From Verrucomicrobiota bacterium (GTDB lineage: Bacteria > Verrucomicrobiota > Verrucomicrobiia > Opitutales > Opitutaceae), in assembly GCA_028293545.1 (NCBI GenBank), contig JAQGOP010000017.1, positions 1-43,534 of the forward strand: a DNA stretch of 43,534 nucleotides, written 5' to 3'. Of this stretch, positions 7,831 through 16,349 are shown in pieces. Position numbers and translations under genes: made by a program. The notes beneath the pieces are model-generated. The model did no database searches and was not told the DNA's origin. It was given only the letters and a program-made list of their open reading frames with translations. The stretch's first letter is position 1, and each line of letters begins with the position of its first letter.

Positions 7831-9699
7831 CTACTGCTCGAGCTGGGCCAGTTTCTCCGCGGCTTTCTCCCACGCGGCGGTGGCAGAGGCCAGCTGGTCG
7901 ACCACGGTGCTGAGCTCGATGTTCAGGTGATGGAATTTTCCCTTGTCGGCGTACGATTCCGGGGCTTCGAGGGCGGCCGTAAGTTCGTTCTGCTTCGCCT
8001 CCAGCTTGGAAACATTCTCTTCCAAGGTATGGACCTCGGCATGGAGTTTCTTGAGCTCGTTCGGCGTCGCGCGTTTCTTTTCCACCGCCGGGGCGGCCGC
8101 AACGGGCTTCGCGGGCGCCGACTCCTGTTTCGGCCGGGCATCGGTGAAGCCGGCGGTCAGGGCCGCGCGGGCGTTGGACGCCTTGGATTTCTCGAGGTAG
8201 TAGTCGTAGTCACCTGCGTACGGCGTGAGCCGGCCCGAGTGGACGTGCAGGACGTTTTGCGCGAGCGCGCGGATGAAATAGACGTCGTGGCTGATGAAGA
8301 TGAACGTGCCTTCGTACTGCTTGAGCGCGAGGACGAGGGCGTCGATCGACGCGATGTCCAAGTGGGTCGTCGGCTCGTCCATCAGCAACAAATTCGGCGG
8401 ATCGACCAGCAGGCGGGCGAGGGCGAGGCGGGATTTTTCGCCGCCGGAAAGAACGGAGACCTTCTTGAACACATCGTCTTTCCGGAAAAGAAACGCGCCG
8501 AGGATCATGCGGGCCTGCTGCTCGCGCAGGTCGTTCTGCGCGGTGCGCAGCTCCATCACGTTTTCCATCACGGTCAGGTCCAGCTTGAGGTTGTCCGCGC
8601 GGTTCTGCGCAAAGTAGCCCGGGATGACATTGCTGCCGAGCTCCCGGGTGCCGCCCTGGATCGGGATTACATCCGCGAGGATTTTCAGCAGGGTGGACTT
8701 GCCGGCGCCGTTGGGCCCGACGAGCACGATGCGCTGACCGCGCTCGGCCTCGAAGTTCAGGTCGCGATAGACGATGTGCTCGCCGTATGCTTGCTGCACG
8801 TTTTTCAGTGAGATGACGCGGAGGCCGGAGCGCGGGGTCGGGGGGAAACGAAAATTGATCTTCTTGAGATCCTCGGTCGGTTCCTCGACGGCGACTTCCT
8901 GCAGGCGCTCGATCTGCTTTTCCTTCGACTTCGCGCGCGAGGCCATCGACGCCTTGGCGCCGAAGCGGTCGACGAATTTCTGGAGGTGGGCGATTTCACG
9001 CTGCTGATTCTTGAAAGCGGCGGCCTGCTGGTCCTTGCGCGCCTCCTTTTCCAGCATGTAGTCGTCGTAGTTGCCGGTGTAGCGGTTGAGCGTGCCGTAG
9101 CGCAGCTCGAGGATGCCGGTGCAGAGGATGTTGAGGAACGCGCGATCGTGCGACACGACGAGCAATCCGCCCGGGTAGCGCGTCAGGTATTCCTGGAACC
9201 AGAGGAGGGCCTCGAGATCGAGATGGTTAGTCGGTTCGTCGAGGATCAGGAGCGCGGGTTCGCTCACCAGCAGGCGCGCCAAGTGCGCGCGCATGACCCA
9301 GCCGCCGGAGAAAGTCTTGGCCAGTTTATCGTGGTCGCCTTCGCGGAAACCGAGGCCGGAGAGGATCTTTTTCGCCCGGGGTTCGAGCGTCCAGTCGATG
9401 TCCCAGTCGTCGTCGTTTTCCGGCGCGAGCTTCTTCCCGCTCGTCGCGATCTGGAGGATGGTCTCGTCGCCGATGGGCGCGCTTTCCTGCGGCAGGAAGC
9501 CAAAGTCCGCGCCGCGTTCCCATTCGATTGTGCCCTCGTCCGGGGATTCCTCGCCCAGGATCAGGTTGAAGAGGGTGGATTTGCCCGCGCCGTTGGGGCC
9601 GACCAGGCCGTAGCGGTCGGTTCGGGCCACGAAGATAGACACGTCGCGGAAGAGTTCGCGCGTGCCGTAGGACTTGGAAATATCGGCGATGGTAAGCAT
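7831..9699 (-). CDS. ABC-F family ATPase
   Basis: Soluble tandem ABC ATPase of 622 residues, the class that acts on the ribosome (EttA, Uup, YheS and relatives) rather than in transport. The first ATPase domain has Walker A GPNGAGKS (34-41), signature FSGGW and LLILDEPTNHLDLEALLWF; the second has GPNGAGKS again, signature LSGGEKSRLALAR and LLLMDEPTTHLD. The linker between them carries the Arg/Lys-rich interdomain region. The C-terminus is a Pro/Ala spacer plus a predicted coiled coil (about residues 545-622), as in Uup/YheS-type members. There are no membrane segments. Which subfamily it belongs to I cannot decide by eye. Confidence 0.92.
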   Translation of the reverse strand: MLTIADISKSYGTRELFRDVSIFVARTDRYGLVGPNGAGKSTLFNLILGEESPDEGTIEWERGADFGFLPQESAPIGDETILQIATSGKKLAPENDDDWDIDWTLEPRAKKILSGLGFREGDHDKLAKTFSGGWVMRAHLARLLVSEPALLILDEPTNHLDLEALLWFQEYLTRYPGGLLVVSHDRAFLNILCTGILELRYGTLNRYTGNYDDYMLEKEARKDQQAAAFKNQQREIAHLQKFVDRFGAKASMASRAKSKEKQIERLQEVAVEEPTEDLKKINFRFPPTPRSGLRVISLKNVQQAYGEHIVYRDLNFEAERGQRIVLVGPNGAGKSTLLKILADVIPIQGGTRELGSNVIPGYFAQNRADNLKLDLTVMENVMELRTAQNDLREQQARMILGAFLFRKDDVFKKVSVLSGGEKSRLALARLLVDPPNLLLMDEPTTHLDIASIDALVLALKQYEGTFIFISHDVYFIRALAQNVLHVHSGRLTPYAGDYDYYLEKSKASNARAALTAGFTDARPKQESAPAKPVAAAPAVEKKRATPNELKKLHAEVHTLEENVSKLEAKQNELTAALEAPESYADKGKFHHLNIELSTVVDQLASATAAWEKAAEKLAQLEQ

Positions 9700-9852
9700 C
9701 GGAACCGTCCAGCAGACGGGAGGCCATCGCCGGCGTCAATGCGGAGATTGTTAAACCGACGGAACCCTCGAATCGCGTCCCCACCCCTTTCCGGGGAGGA
9801 AAACCGTCATGGCACTCGACTTGGCGGCCTTGGAGACGCCAGGCGGCGGGGG

Positions 9853-10764
9853 TTAGCGCGAGCGGGTGAGGGCGATGCAGCCGCCGACGGCGACGATGCC
9901 GCCAATGATTGAACGGCGCGTCGGGCGATCGCCTTCGAGCCAGAAGGCGATCGGGATGGCGAGCAGCGGGGTGGTCGCGGCGATCGGCAGCACGAGCCCA
10001 CTCGGCGTCGTGGCCAGGGCCCACTGGTAGCAACCCACGCCGGCCACGGGCCCGGCGATGACTGCGGCGAGCATCCACCGGCGTCCCGCCCGGCGTTCCG
10101 CGGAATTTAATTGGGGCGTCGCGGGCACCCGCTTCAGCACATACATCACCGCGAACCACAGCGACGTGAACACCAGGCCCGCGATGATGCGATGATAGGC
10201 GGCGGTGAGGCCGAAGGTGGCATTGGCCACGTGTTCACCGGCGGCCGCGGCGGCCGAGACACCGCGGCGGCTCACGAGCGCCCCGAAGCCCTGCCCGCAG
10301 GCGGCGACGATGCCGAAAAGGAAACCGACGGGCCTGATCTTCACTTTTGGCGGGCTGGCCTTGCTCGGCATGATCGCGACCGCGACACCCAGCAGGATCA
10401 CGAGTCCCCATGCGACCTGCACCCCGGTGAGGCGAGTGCCGAGCCAGAGCCACTCGCCCAGCGCGGCGATCGGCGCGGCGAGGCATTGGGTCATCAATAC
10501 CGTCAGGCGGGAGCCGAGCAGCGGAAGGGCCGCGTAGACGCCGAGGTCGCCCAAACCCATGCCGATGACGCCGCTCGCGAAAAACCAGCCCACGCTGACG
10601 CTGGTGAACCCGTTACCGATCGTGTGGGCGAAAAGGCCGAGAAAAAGCGCCGCGAGGACCAGTCGGGCCAGGTTGGTTCGCATAGTGCCGAAAGCCCGCA
10701 CGCTGTGGCTGGCGCACGTGGCGTTGAGGGCAAAGAAGGTGGCGGCGAGAAAGGCGGCGAACAT
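9853..10764 (-). CDS. EamA/DMT-family transporter
   Basis: Integral membrane protein of 303 residues, with about ten hydrophobic helices in two similar halves (EamA repeats, roughly 1-140 and 150-300). Features of the drug/metabolite transporter superfamily include the helix PLLGSRLTVLMTQCLAAPIA and the end-of-domain pattern GLVILLGVAVAIM in half one, echoed by IIGGIVAVGGCIAL in half two. The substrate cannot be predicted. It starts at ATG (complement of 10762-10764) and is transcribed away from the deoxyhypusine-synthase-like gene across a 341-base divergent region. Confidence 0.88.
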   Translation of the reverse strand: MFAAFLAATFFALNATCASHSVRAFGTMRTNLARLVLAALFLGLFAHTIGNGFTSVSVGWFFASGVIGMGLGDLGVYAALPLLGSRLTVLMTQCLAAPIAALGEWLWLGTRLTGVQVAWGLVILLGVAVAIMPSKASPPKVKIRPVGFLFGIVAACGQGFGALVSRRGVSAAAAAGEHVANATFGLTAAYHRIIAGLVFTSLWFAVMYVLKRVPATPQLNSAERRAGRRWMLAAVIAGPVAGVGCYQWALATTPSGLVLPIAATTPLLAIPIAFWLEGDRPTRRSIIGGIVAVGGCIALTRSR

Positions 10765-11105
10765 GGTTGGGAAAAAATTCGAAGGTCAAAATTCGAAATT
10801 CGAAGGAAGGTTTAAAACTTAATCCGCGAAATCCTCCGTCGAGCCGAACATGAAACCCGATGCCAGGCGCTGGATTGGACTCGGTGTACCGCGCGACAGC
10901 TCGTTCAGGACCCGAGATTGCGGCGAAGTCCCCAGAAACCACTCGGAAACCGGTGGACTCCGGCGCGTGCCGTGCGACCCATGTGTATCCTGCTAGCCTG
11001 CAAAGTCTTTTGTGTTTCAGGATTGCGCCTTCGGGTTTCCCTCCACGCCGGGCCCCGGTGTTTATTGCTGCAAATTGGGCGGGTCGTTTTTTGCTCTAGG
11101 CACAT
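10765..11105. other. Divergent intergenic region
   Basis: Gene-free spacer between the divergent EamA and deoxyhypusine-synthase-like genes, so it must hold both promoters. Near 10773-10812 it is locally AT-rich with the unit ATTCGAA repeated (AATTCGAAGGTCAAAATTCG and onward); a related GAAGGTCAAAGTTCGAAAT lies near 43322 and an inverted relative near 23527. I could not pick convincing -35/-10 pairs, and the ribosome site before ATG 11106 is weak. Confidence 0.5.
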
Positions 11106-12152
11106 ATGAAAGCCAAGAAAGCCAAAACTAAGCCGGAGGCGCTCAATGCTGCGCTTGCGGCCAAGAAAGGCCCGGTTTCCCGGTTCATCGCCCAGCACTA
11201 CCGCCACTTCAACGCCGCGGCCCTCCTCGATGCCGCCAAGGGCTACGAGGCCCACCTCGCCGCCGGGGGCAAGATGCTCGTCACCCTCGCGGGCGCGATG
11301 TCCACGGCCGAACTCGGCATCTCGCTTGCCGAGATGATCCGCCGCGACAAGGTCCACGCGATCGTCTGCACGGGGGCCAATCTCGAGGAAGACATCTTTA
11401 ACCTCGTGGCCCACGACTACTACGAGCGCGAGCCGCACTACCGGCACCTGACCACGCAGGACGAGGAGGCCTTGCTCGAGCGCCACATGAACCGCGTCAC
11501 GGACACCTGCATTCCCGAAATGGAAGCGATGCGTCGGATCGAAAAGGTCGTCCTCGAGGAATGGGTGAAGGCCGACCGCGCGGGCGAACGCTATTTCCCG
11601 CACGAGTTCATGTACAAGATCCTCCGCGGGGGAAAATTGAAGGGCTCGTACCAGATCGACCCGAAGAATTCCTGGATGCTGGCGGCGGCGGAAAAGAACC
11701 TGCCGATTATCGTCCCGGGCTGGGAGGACGCCACGCTGGGCAACATGTACGCGGGTCACGTGATCAGCGGTGACATCAAGCACGTGCACACCGTGCGCAC
11801 CGGCATCGAGTACATGATGTGGCTCGCCGAGTACTACACGAAGAGCGCGAAGCTGCTGAAAAACGGCGAAGGTTCGATCGGCTTTTTCCAGATCGGCGGC
11901 GGCATCGCCGGGGATTTCCCGATCTGCGTCGTGCCGATGCTGCACCAGGATCTCCAACGCACTGGCGTGCCGCTCTGGGGCTATTTTGCGCAGATCAGCG
12001 ATTCGACCACGAGCTACGGGAGCTATTCCGGCGCGGTGCCGAACGAGAAAATCACCTGGGGAAAACTCGGCGCCCGCACGCCGAAGTTCATCATCGAGAG
12101 CGATGCGACCATCGTCGCGCCGCTGATTTTTTCGTGGGTGCTCGGTAAGTAG
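11106..12152 (+). CDS. Deoxyhypusine synthase-like protein
   Basis: A 348-residue member of the deoxyhypusine synthase fold. In eukaryotes and archaea the enzyme moves the aminobutyl group of spermidine to a lysine of eIF5A; bacteria lack that target, so the bacterial homologues probably act on a free amine (polyamine synthesis of the homospermidine type has been proposed). The active-site lysine is present: ITWGK, Lys320, followed by FIIESDATIVAPLIFSWVL at the C-terminus. NAD-binding stretches LAGAMSTAELG and VCTGANLEEDIFNLVAHD near the N-terminus, and PIIVPGWEDATLGNMY later, are also intact. It has a short Lys-rich N-terminus. Its TAG stop is contributed by the repeat that follows. Confidence 0.88.
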   Translation: MKAKKAKTKPEALNAALAAKKGPVSRFIAQHYRHFNAAALLDAAKGYEAHLAAGGKMLVTLAGAMSTAELGISLAEMIRRDKVHAIVCTGANLEEDIFNLVAHDYYEREPHYRHLTTQDEEALLERHMNRVTDTCIPEMEAMRRIEKVVLEEWVKADRAGERYFPHEFMYKILRGGKLKGSYQIDPKNSWMLAAAEKNLPIIVPGWEDATLGNMYAGHVISGDIKHVHTVRTGIEYMMWLAEYYTKSAKLLKNGEGSIGFFQIGGGIAGDFPICVVPMLHQDLQRTGVPLWGYFAQISDSTTSYGSYSGAVPNEKITWGKLGARTPKFIIESDATIVAPLIFSWVLGK

Positions 12153-12472
12153 CGCAGGCGGCCCGCCTGCTTTTCGAAGTAGCGAGTAGCGTGTAGCGAG
12201 TAGCGCGCATGCCCAAGCAAACGATCCGACCGGAATCGTTTGAACAGAAGACAACGAAGGTAACCCCTTTCGACGGGCTCAGGGTCTGCGAGAAGAGGTT
12301 CTGGTCCGCAGGGTCGTTCGTGGCCCTAGACGATCCAGATTTCGAGGGCTTCCAATCCCACCGTCAAGGGCACGCTCGGTCGCGCGAACCTGAACCGCTT
12401 CGTTACCTTCGTTGTCTTCTGTTCAATGGATTGGATGGTTCGATCCCTGAGCAGGCGGGCCGCCTGCGCTAC
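12149..12472 (+). repeat. Modular palindromic element, family 1, copy 1 (overlaps stop codon)
   Basis: Bounded by inverted ends: GTAG then CGCAGGCGGCCCGCCTGC (12149-12170) and its reverse complement (12451-12472). Each end is itself a 17-base palindrome (GCAGGCGGCCCGCCTGC). Inside are GTAGCGA-type short repeats (12176-12206) and a second, nested inverted repeat of 24 perfect bases (12241-12264 with 12402-12425, beginning TGAACAGAAGACAACG). The TAG of the outer end is the stop codon of the deoxyhypusine-synthase-like gene (12150-12152). The inner module also occurs in copy 2 (22797). Confidence 0.9.
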
Positions 12473-12523
12473 ATATTTCCCTCGTGCGCGGTTTGACCGC
12501 CGGTAGCGTCGGGCCGCCGAGGC

Positions 12524-14074
12524 ATGCTGTTTCACTCCGCCACGTTCATCTGGGGATTTCTGCTTCCCGTGCTGGCGGTGTTTTATGCGGCGGCCGGCTG
12601 GGCGGGTGCCCGCCGGGCGCTGTGGGTGCTCGTCGTCGCGTCGTTTGTTTTCTACGGCTGGTCGCATCCCGCGCATGTGGCGATCCTGCTCGGGTCGATC
12701 ATGGTGAATTACTTCCTCGCCGGGCGCCTGATCGCCGGTCGCGGGACGAAGCGCGGAAAACTGTTCCTCGTCGCCGGCGTGACGCTCAACCTCGCGGTCC
12801 TGGCGTGGTTCAAATACGCCCTGTTTTTCGCTGGCATCCTGCGCGACACGACCGGCTGGGCGCCCCTGCTGCCAACGGTGATCCTTCCGCTGGGCATCTC
12901 GTTTTTCACCTTCCAAAAAATCGCGTACCTGATCGACGCGTGGCGTGGCCGTTTCACCACGCAGCGCTGGCCGGACTATGCGCTGTTCGTGACGTTTTTC
13001 CCGCAGTTGATCGCGGGGCCGATCGTGCATCATTCCGAGTTTATCCCGCAGTTGCACGGGAGAGCCTTCGGGCGGTGGCAGGCCGACCGCATCGTGGGCG
13101 GCGCGGCGATTTTCGTGCTGGGGCTGGGCAAGAAAATCCTCCTGGCCGATGTATTCGCGAGCCACGCCGACGCGGTCTTCCAGCGTTTTTCCGCCGCGCA
13201 GCCCACCGGGATGGTCGAAGGATGGGGCGGGGTGTTGGCGTACACCTTCCAGATCTACTTCGATTTTTCGGCCTACACCGACATGGCGTTTGGACTGGCG
13301 CTGCTGTTCGGGATCACGCTGCCGGAAAACTTCGCGGCGCCGTACCGCGCGACGAGCATCATCGAATTCTGGCGGCGGTGGCACATGACGCTCTCCCGCT
13401 TCCTGCGGGACTACCTCTACATCCCCCTCGGTGGGAGCGAGGGCGGACGGTGGCGGCAGGCGTTCAATCTGATGGTGGTCATGGTGCTCGGCGGGCTGTG
13501 GCACGGCGCCGCATGGACTTTCGTGGCGTGGGGCGCTTGGCATGGCGTGGCACTGGCGGTGAATCACTTCTGGCGCAGGCAGGGCGGAAAACTTCCGGCG
13601 GTGGCGGGATGGATCGCGACCTTCCTCACGGTGGCGACGGCGTGGGTTTTTTTTCGCGCGGAGAGCTTCGCCGCGGCGGGGCGGGGATTGCGCGCGCTCT
13701 ATGGCGGCGAGGGGCTCTGGCCGGCAGGCGTCGCTGACGCCACGATCTGGCTTCGGGCGCAAAAGGTCGTGCCGGATTATTATGAATTCAGCGAACTCTT
13801 CGGTTACCTCGGGCTGACGGGTTCGTGGGGCGGCACCGGCGTGGAGTGGAGGATGCTCGTTTTCAGCGCCGCGACACAACGCGTGCTCTGGCTGGTCGCC
13901 GGCTTCAGTCTAGTGCTCGGGGCGACGCCGGTGATCCGTTGGCTGTGGGACCTCGAGCGTGCGAGGCCGCGATTGAATTTTTGGAAGGCGCTGCTGGTCG
14001 GGGCTGTGATCGTGGCGGCCGTCGTGACGTCAGGGTCGACGGTGCCGTCGACGTTCATCTATTTCCGATTCTAG
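12524..14074 (+). CDS. MBOAT-family O-acyltransferase (AlgI-like)
   Basis: Polytopic membrane enzyme of 516 residues in the AlgI/DltB branch of MBOAT, which passes acyl groups (usually acetyl) across the membrane to extracytoplasmic glycans. Hydrophobic helices run throughout. The family stretches FVTFFPQLIAGPIVHHSEFI and WRRWHMTLSRFLRDYLYIPL are clear, and the catalytic His is in GGLWHGAAW (His327), with the second conserved His in WGAWHG (His340). The next gene starts two bases after its stop, so the pair is co-transcribed. No polysaccharide synthase gene is adjacent, so the acceptor glycan is unknown. Confidence 0.93.
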   Translation: MLFHSATFIWGFLLPVLAVFYAAAGWAGARRALWVLVVASFVFYGWSHPAHVAILLGSIMVNYFLAGRLIAGRGTKRGKLFLVAGVTLNLAVLAWFKYALFFAGILRDTTGWAPLLPTVILPLGISFFTFQKIAYLIDAWRGRFTTQRWPDYALFVTFFPQLIAGPIVHHSEFIPQLHGRAFGRWQADRIVGGAAIFVLGLGKKILLADVFASHADAVFQRFSAAQPTGMVEGWGGVLAYTFQIYFDFSAYTDMAFGLALLFGITLPENFAAPYRATSIIEFWRRWHMTLSRFLRDYLYIPLGGSEGGRWRQAFNLMVVMVLGGLWHGAAWTFVAWGAWHGVALAVNHFWRRQGGKLPAVAGWIATFLTVATAWVFFRAESFAAAGRGLRALYGGEGLWPAGVADATIWLRAQKVVPDYYEFSELFGYLGLTGSWGGTGVEWRMLVFSAATQRVLWLVAGFSLVLGATPVIRWLWDLERARPRLNFWKALLVGAVIVAAVVTSGSTVPSTFIYFRF

Positions 14075-14076
14075 CC

Positions 14077-15123
14077 ATGAAACCCCTGCGCTTTTTTTCC
14101 TGGGTCGTTGGCGCCGTCGCAGGCTTGGGCGCGCTTTATATCGCAGCGTTCATCTTCGCGCTGCGCCAACCGGTGTGGCCGTACCACTGGCTGCGCGATG
14201 TCTACCTGGTGAAGGACCAGCTGGCGGCGCGATCCCAGGGACCGCGCTGCTTGATCCTGGGCGGGTCGAGCGCGTGGTTTGGACTCCAGAGCGGACCCAT
14301 TGAACGGGCCTTGGGACAGCAGGTGATCAATCTCGGCACGCACGCCGAAGTCCCGTTGAAAGTGCAGCTGTGGCAGGCGGAGCGTTATTTGCGCGCGGGC
14401 GACACCCTGATCCTGGCGGAAGAGCTGGGCCAATACGGGCCGCGCGATCACACCTATACCACTTACGCGGCGACGGAAGTTGCGCTCATGGCGCCGGGGT
14501 TTTGGCGGCAGGCATCGTGGCGGGACAAGCTCGACCTGCTCCGTTCGGTTCCGCCGGCGCGGGTCGCGACGGGTTTGATGTCATGGTTGAACCGCGGCTC
14601 CGCGGCATATCGGGAGCGGATGGCGCTGCCTTCCACGGCAACGTTGATGGAAAATCTCCAGGCGAAATGGGCGGGCGCCTACGCCAAAAAAATGCCGCCG
14701 CACTACAGCTACCTGGAGCTCGACGATCACGGGGACATGATGCGGATGCGCGAAACCGCGGCGCATGGCCACGAGGATTATGGGTTGTCCAAAGCGCCCG
14801 AGGAAGCGCCCGAGGTGTGGAGGCAGTTGTCCGCGTTTTCCGGCCTCATGCGCGCGCGAGGGGTGCGGTGCCTTTTTATCTGGCCGCCGTTTGAGCGGCA
14901 CGGCGGAGTCCACCTGGATTCGGCCCCGGCGAAGGCGAACTTCGATTTCCTGCGCGCGCATCTCGCGGCCGCTGGCTGGCGCGTGGTGGGCGAACCGGAA
15001 GACGGGGCGCTGGGGTCCCAATATTTTTACGACACGGCTTTCCACCTGACGACCGAGGGCGCGCGACTGCACACGGTGCACGTGGTCGAGCGCCTGCGCG
15101 CGGCGGGATTGGCGCGGCCCTGA
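14077..15123 (+). CDS. SGNH-hydrolase-like membrane-anchored partner of the acyltransferase
   Basis: A 348-residue protein with one N-terminal transmembrane segment (about 9-30) and a periplasmic domain. LILGGSSAWFGL (Ser64/Ser65) resembles the block I nucleophile of SGNH/DltD-type proteins, and DTAFHLT near the C-terminus resembles the Asp-His block (spacing D-x3-H instead of the usual D-x2-H). Its place directly after the MBOAT gene matches AlgI-AlgJ/X or DltB-DltD pairs, where the second protein completes transfer to the glycan. The frame extends upstream to 13825 inside the MBOAT gene, but ATG 14077 is the sensible start. Family assignment is by motif and context only. Confidence 0.75.
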   Translation: MKPLRFFSWVVGAVAGLGALYIAAFIFALRQPVWPYHWLRDVYLVKDQLAARSQGPRCLILGGSSAWFGLQSGPIERALGQQVINLGTHAEVPLKVQLWQAERYLRAGDTLILAEELGQYGPRDHTYTTYAATEVALMAPGFWRQASWRDKLDLLRSVPPARVATGLMSWLNRGSAAYRERMALPSTATLMENLQAKWAGAYAKKMPPHYSYLELDDHGDMMRMRETAAHGHEDYGLSKAPEEAPEVWRQLSAFSGLMRARGVRCLFIWPPFERHGGVHLDSAPAKANFDFLRAHLAAAGWRVVGEPEDGALGSQYFYDTAFHLTTEGARLHTVHVVERLRAAGLARP

Positions 15124-15144
15124 GTCGGCGCGCTGGCCGGCGAT

Positions 15145-16146
15145 TTATTTCTGCGCCTTGCGCAGGGCCTGCGCGACCTGCTTGGAAACGGCCTTGATCA
15201 GCAGCAGGCTGTCGGCCTGGTAGCGGTCGGGGTTGGCAATGATCGCGTACTGTCCGCTGTTCTTGCTGCTGCTCGTCGTCGTGGGACTGCCCATGAGGCT
15301 GCTGAGTGCGGCGCTCATGTTGAGCCCGACCCGGTCGGCCTGGTCCTTGGGGAGCTCGCGGACTTCCTCCACGTAGTCGGAGCCGGCGGTGAGGTTCGCA
15401 TTCAATTTCATCATTGAACCCATCGTGTTGGCGGGGGTGAACACGCAGGCGTCGGCGCTGAGGATGTGGAGCATGTTTTTGCCCTTCACATAGGAAATGA
15501 AGAGGTTGTTCTTGGCGTCGATCTCGGTGAACTGAACCTTGAAGCGGTAGAACAAAAGCGTCTTGCCCGACTCGCGCGCGAGGTGGATCAGTGCGGAGGT
15601 TTCGCTCAGGGCTCCGGTGGCGCCGGTGCCGAAGAAGGGGCGGTTGCCGGCGGTGAACCAGCGGCTCTTGAGGCCGTTGCCCGCGAAGCCCGACATGAAA
15701 TCATCGCCGATCTCGGCGCCGGCTTTTCCGGTCTTGGCGATGCCGGTGTAGCGTGGCTCCTGGTCGACAGAGTCCTTGGGCAGGAGTTGGAAACCCTGCG
15801 CGGCGAGGTCTTTCTCAACGATGTCCTGGAGCTGGTCGCAGATGGCCTGGAGATATTTTTCGTCGATCAACAGGTGCGACTCGAGGCTGCTCGTGGTGGT
15901 GGTGCCGCCGCCGCTGTGGACCGTCTTGGCCTTGGCGGAGGACTCGAACGCGACCACGATGACGGGGACGACGACCTTGGTCGCGCCTTTGAGCGCGCCG
16001 CCCATGCCCATTTGCGCGGCGACGAGTTCACCGGGGGCGTTGCCGGAAGGGTCGAGGGGGATCGTCTTGGGCCCCCCGATGCGGGCGAAAGAGGGTATTT
16101 GGGCCGCGACGACGACGCAAAGGGCGAGAAGAAGTTTCCGGGACAT
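15145..16146 (-). CDS. Exported protein of unknown function
   Basis: A 333-residue protein with a clear signal peptide ([21 protein letters not shown]). I do not recognise the mature part. It contains a Gly/Ala/Val-rich start, a stretch of Ser/Thr ([11 protein letters not shown]), and the segments [29 protein letters not shown] (a long amphipathic helix, positions about 15820-15870) and [19 protein letters not shown]. There is no lipobox and no later membrane helix, so it is probably periplasmic. The frame continues upstream to 16554, overlapping the next gene, but the signal peptide fixes ATG 16144-16146 as the start. It converges on the SGNH-like gene with 21 bases between. Confidence 0.75.
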   Translation of the reverse strand: MSRKLLLALCVVVAAQIPSFARIGGPKTIPLDPSGNAPGELVAAQMGMGGALKGATKVVVPVIVVAFESSAKAKTVHSGGGTTTTSSLESHLLIDEKYLQAICDQLQDIVEKDLAAQGFQLLPKDSVDQEPRYTGIAKTGKAGAEIGDDFMSGFAGNGLKSRWFTAGNRPFFGTGATGALSETSALIHLARESGKTLLFYRFKVQFTEIDAKNNLFISYVKGKNMLHILSADACVFTPANTMGSMMKLNANLTAGSDYVEEVRELPKDQADRVGLNMSAALSSLMGSPTTTSSSKNSGQYAIIANPDRYQADSLLLIKAVSKQVAQALRKAQK

Positions 16147-16349
16147 GCGCGCGGAGACCAACAGCCGCGGCGGCGCCGAGCAAGTTTTGGCGGCGAGGTG
16201 TCGTGGGAATGCGTAAGGCGGGAGCGGCTCCCATTCGACAAAGCTCAAGGTCCACGACAATGCGCCGGGGACAACGCGTTCGACCCGCGGCGCTCGAAGC
16301 GCGCATTCGCTTGGTTTTTGGGCGGGCATGCGTTTCGTGGTCCTTGCGC

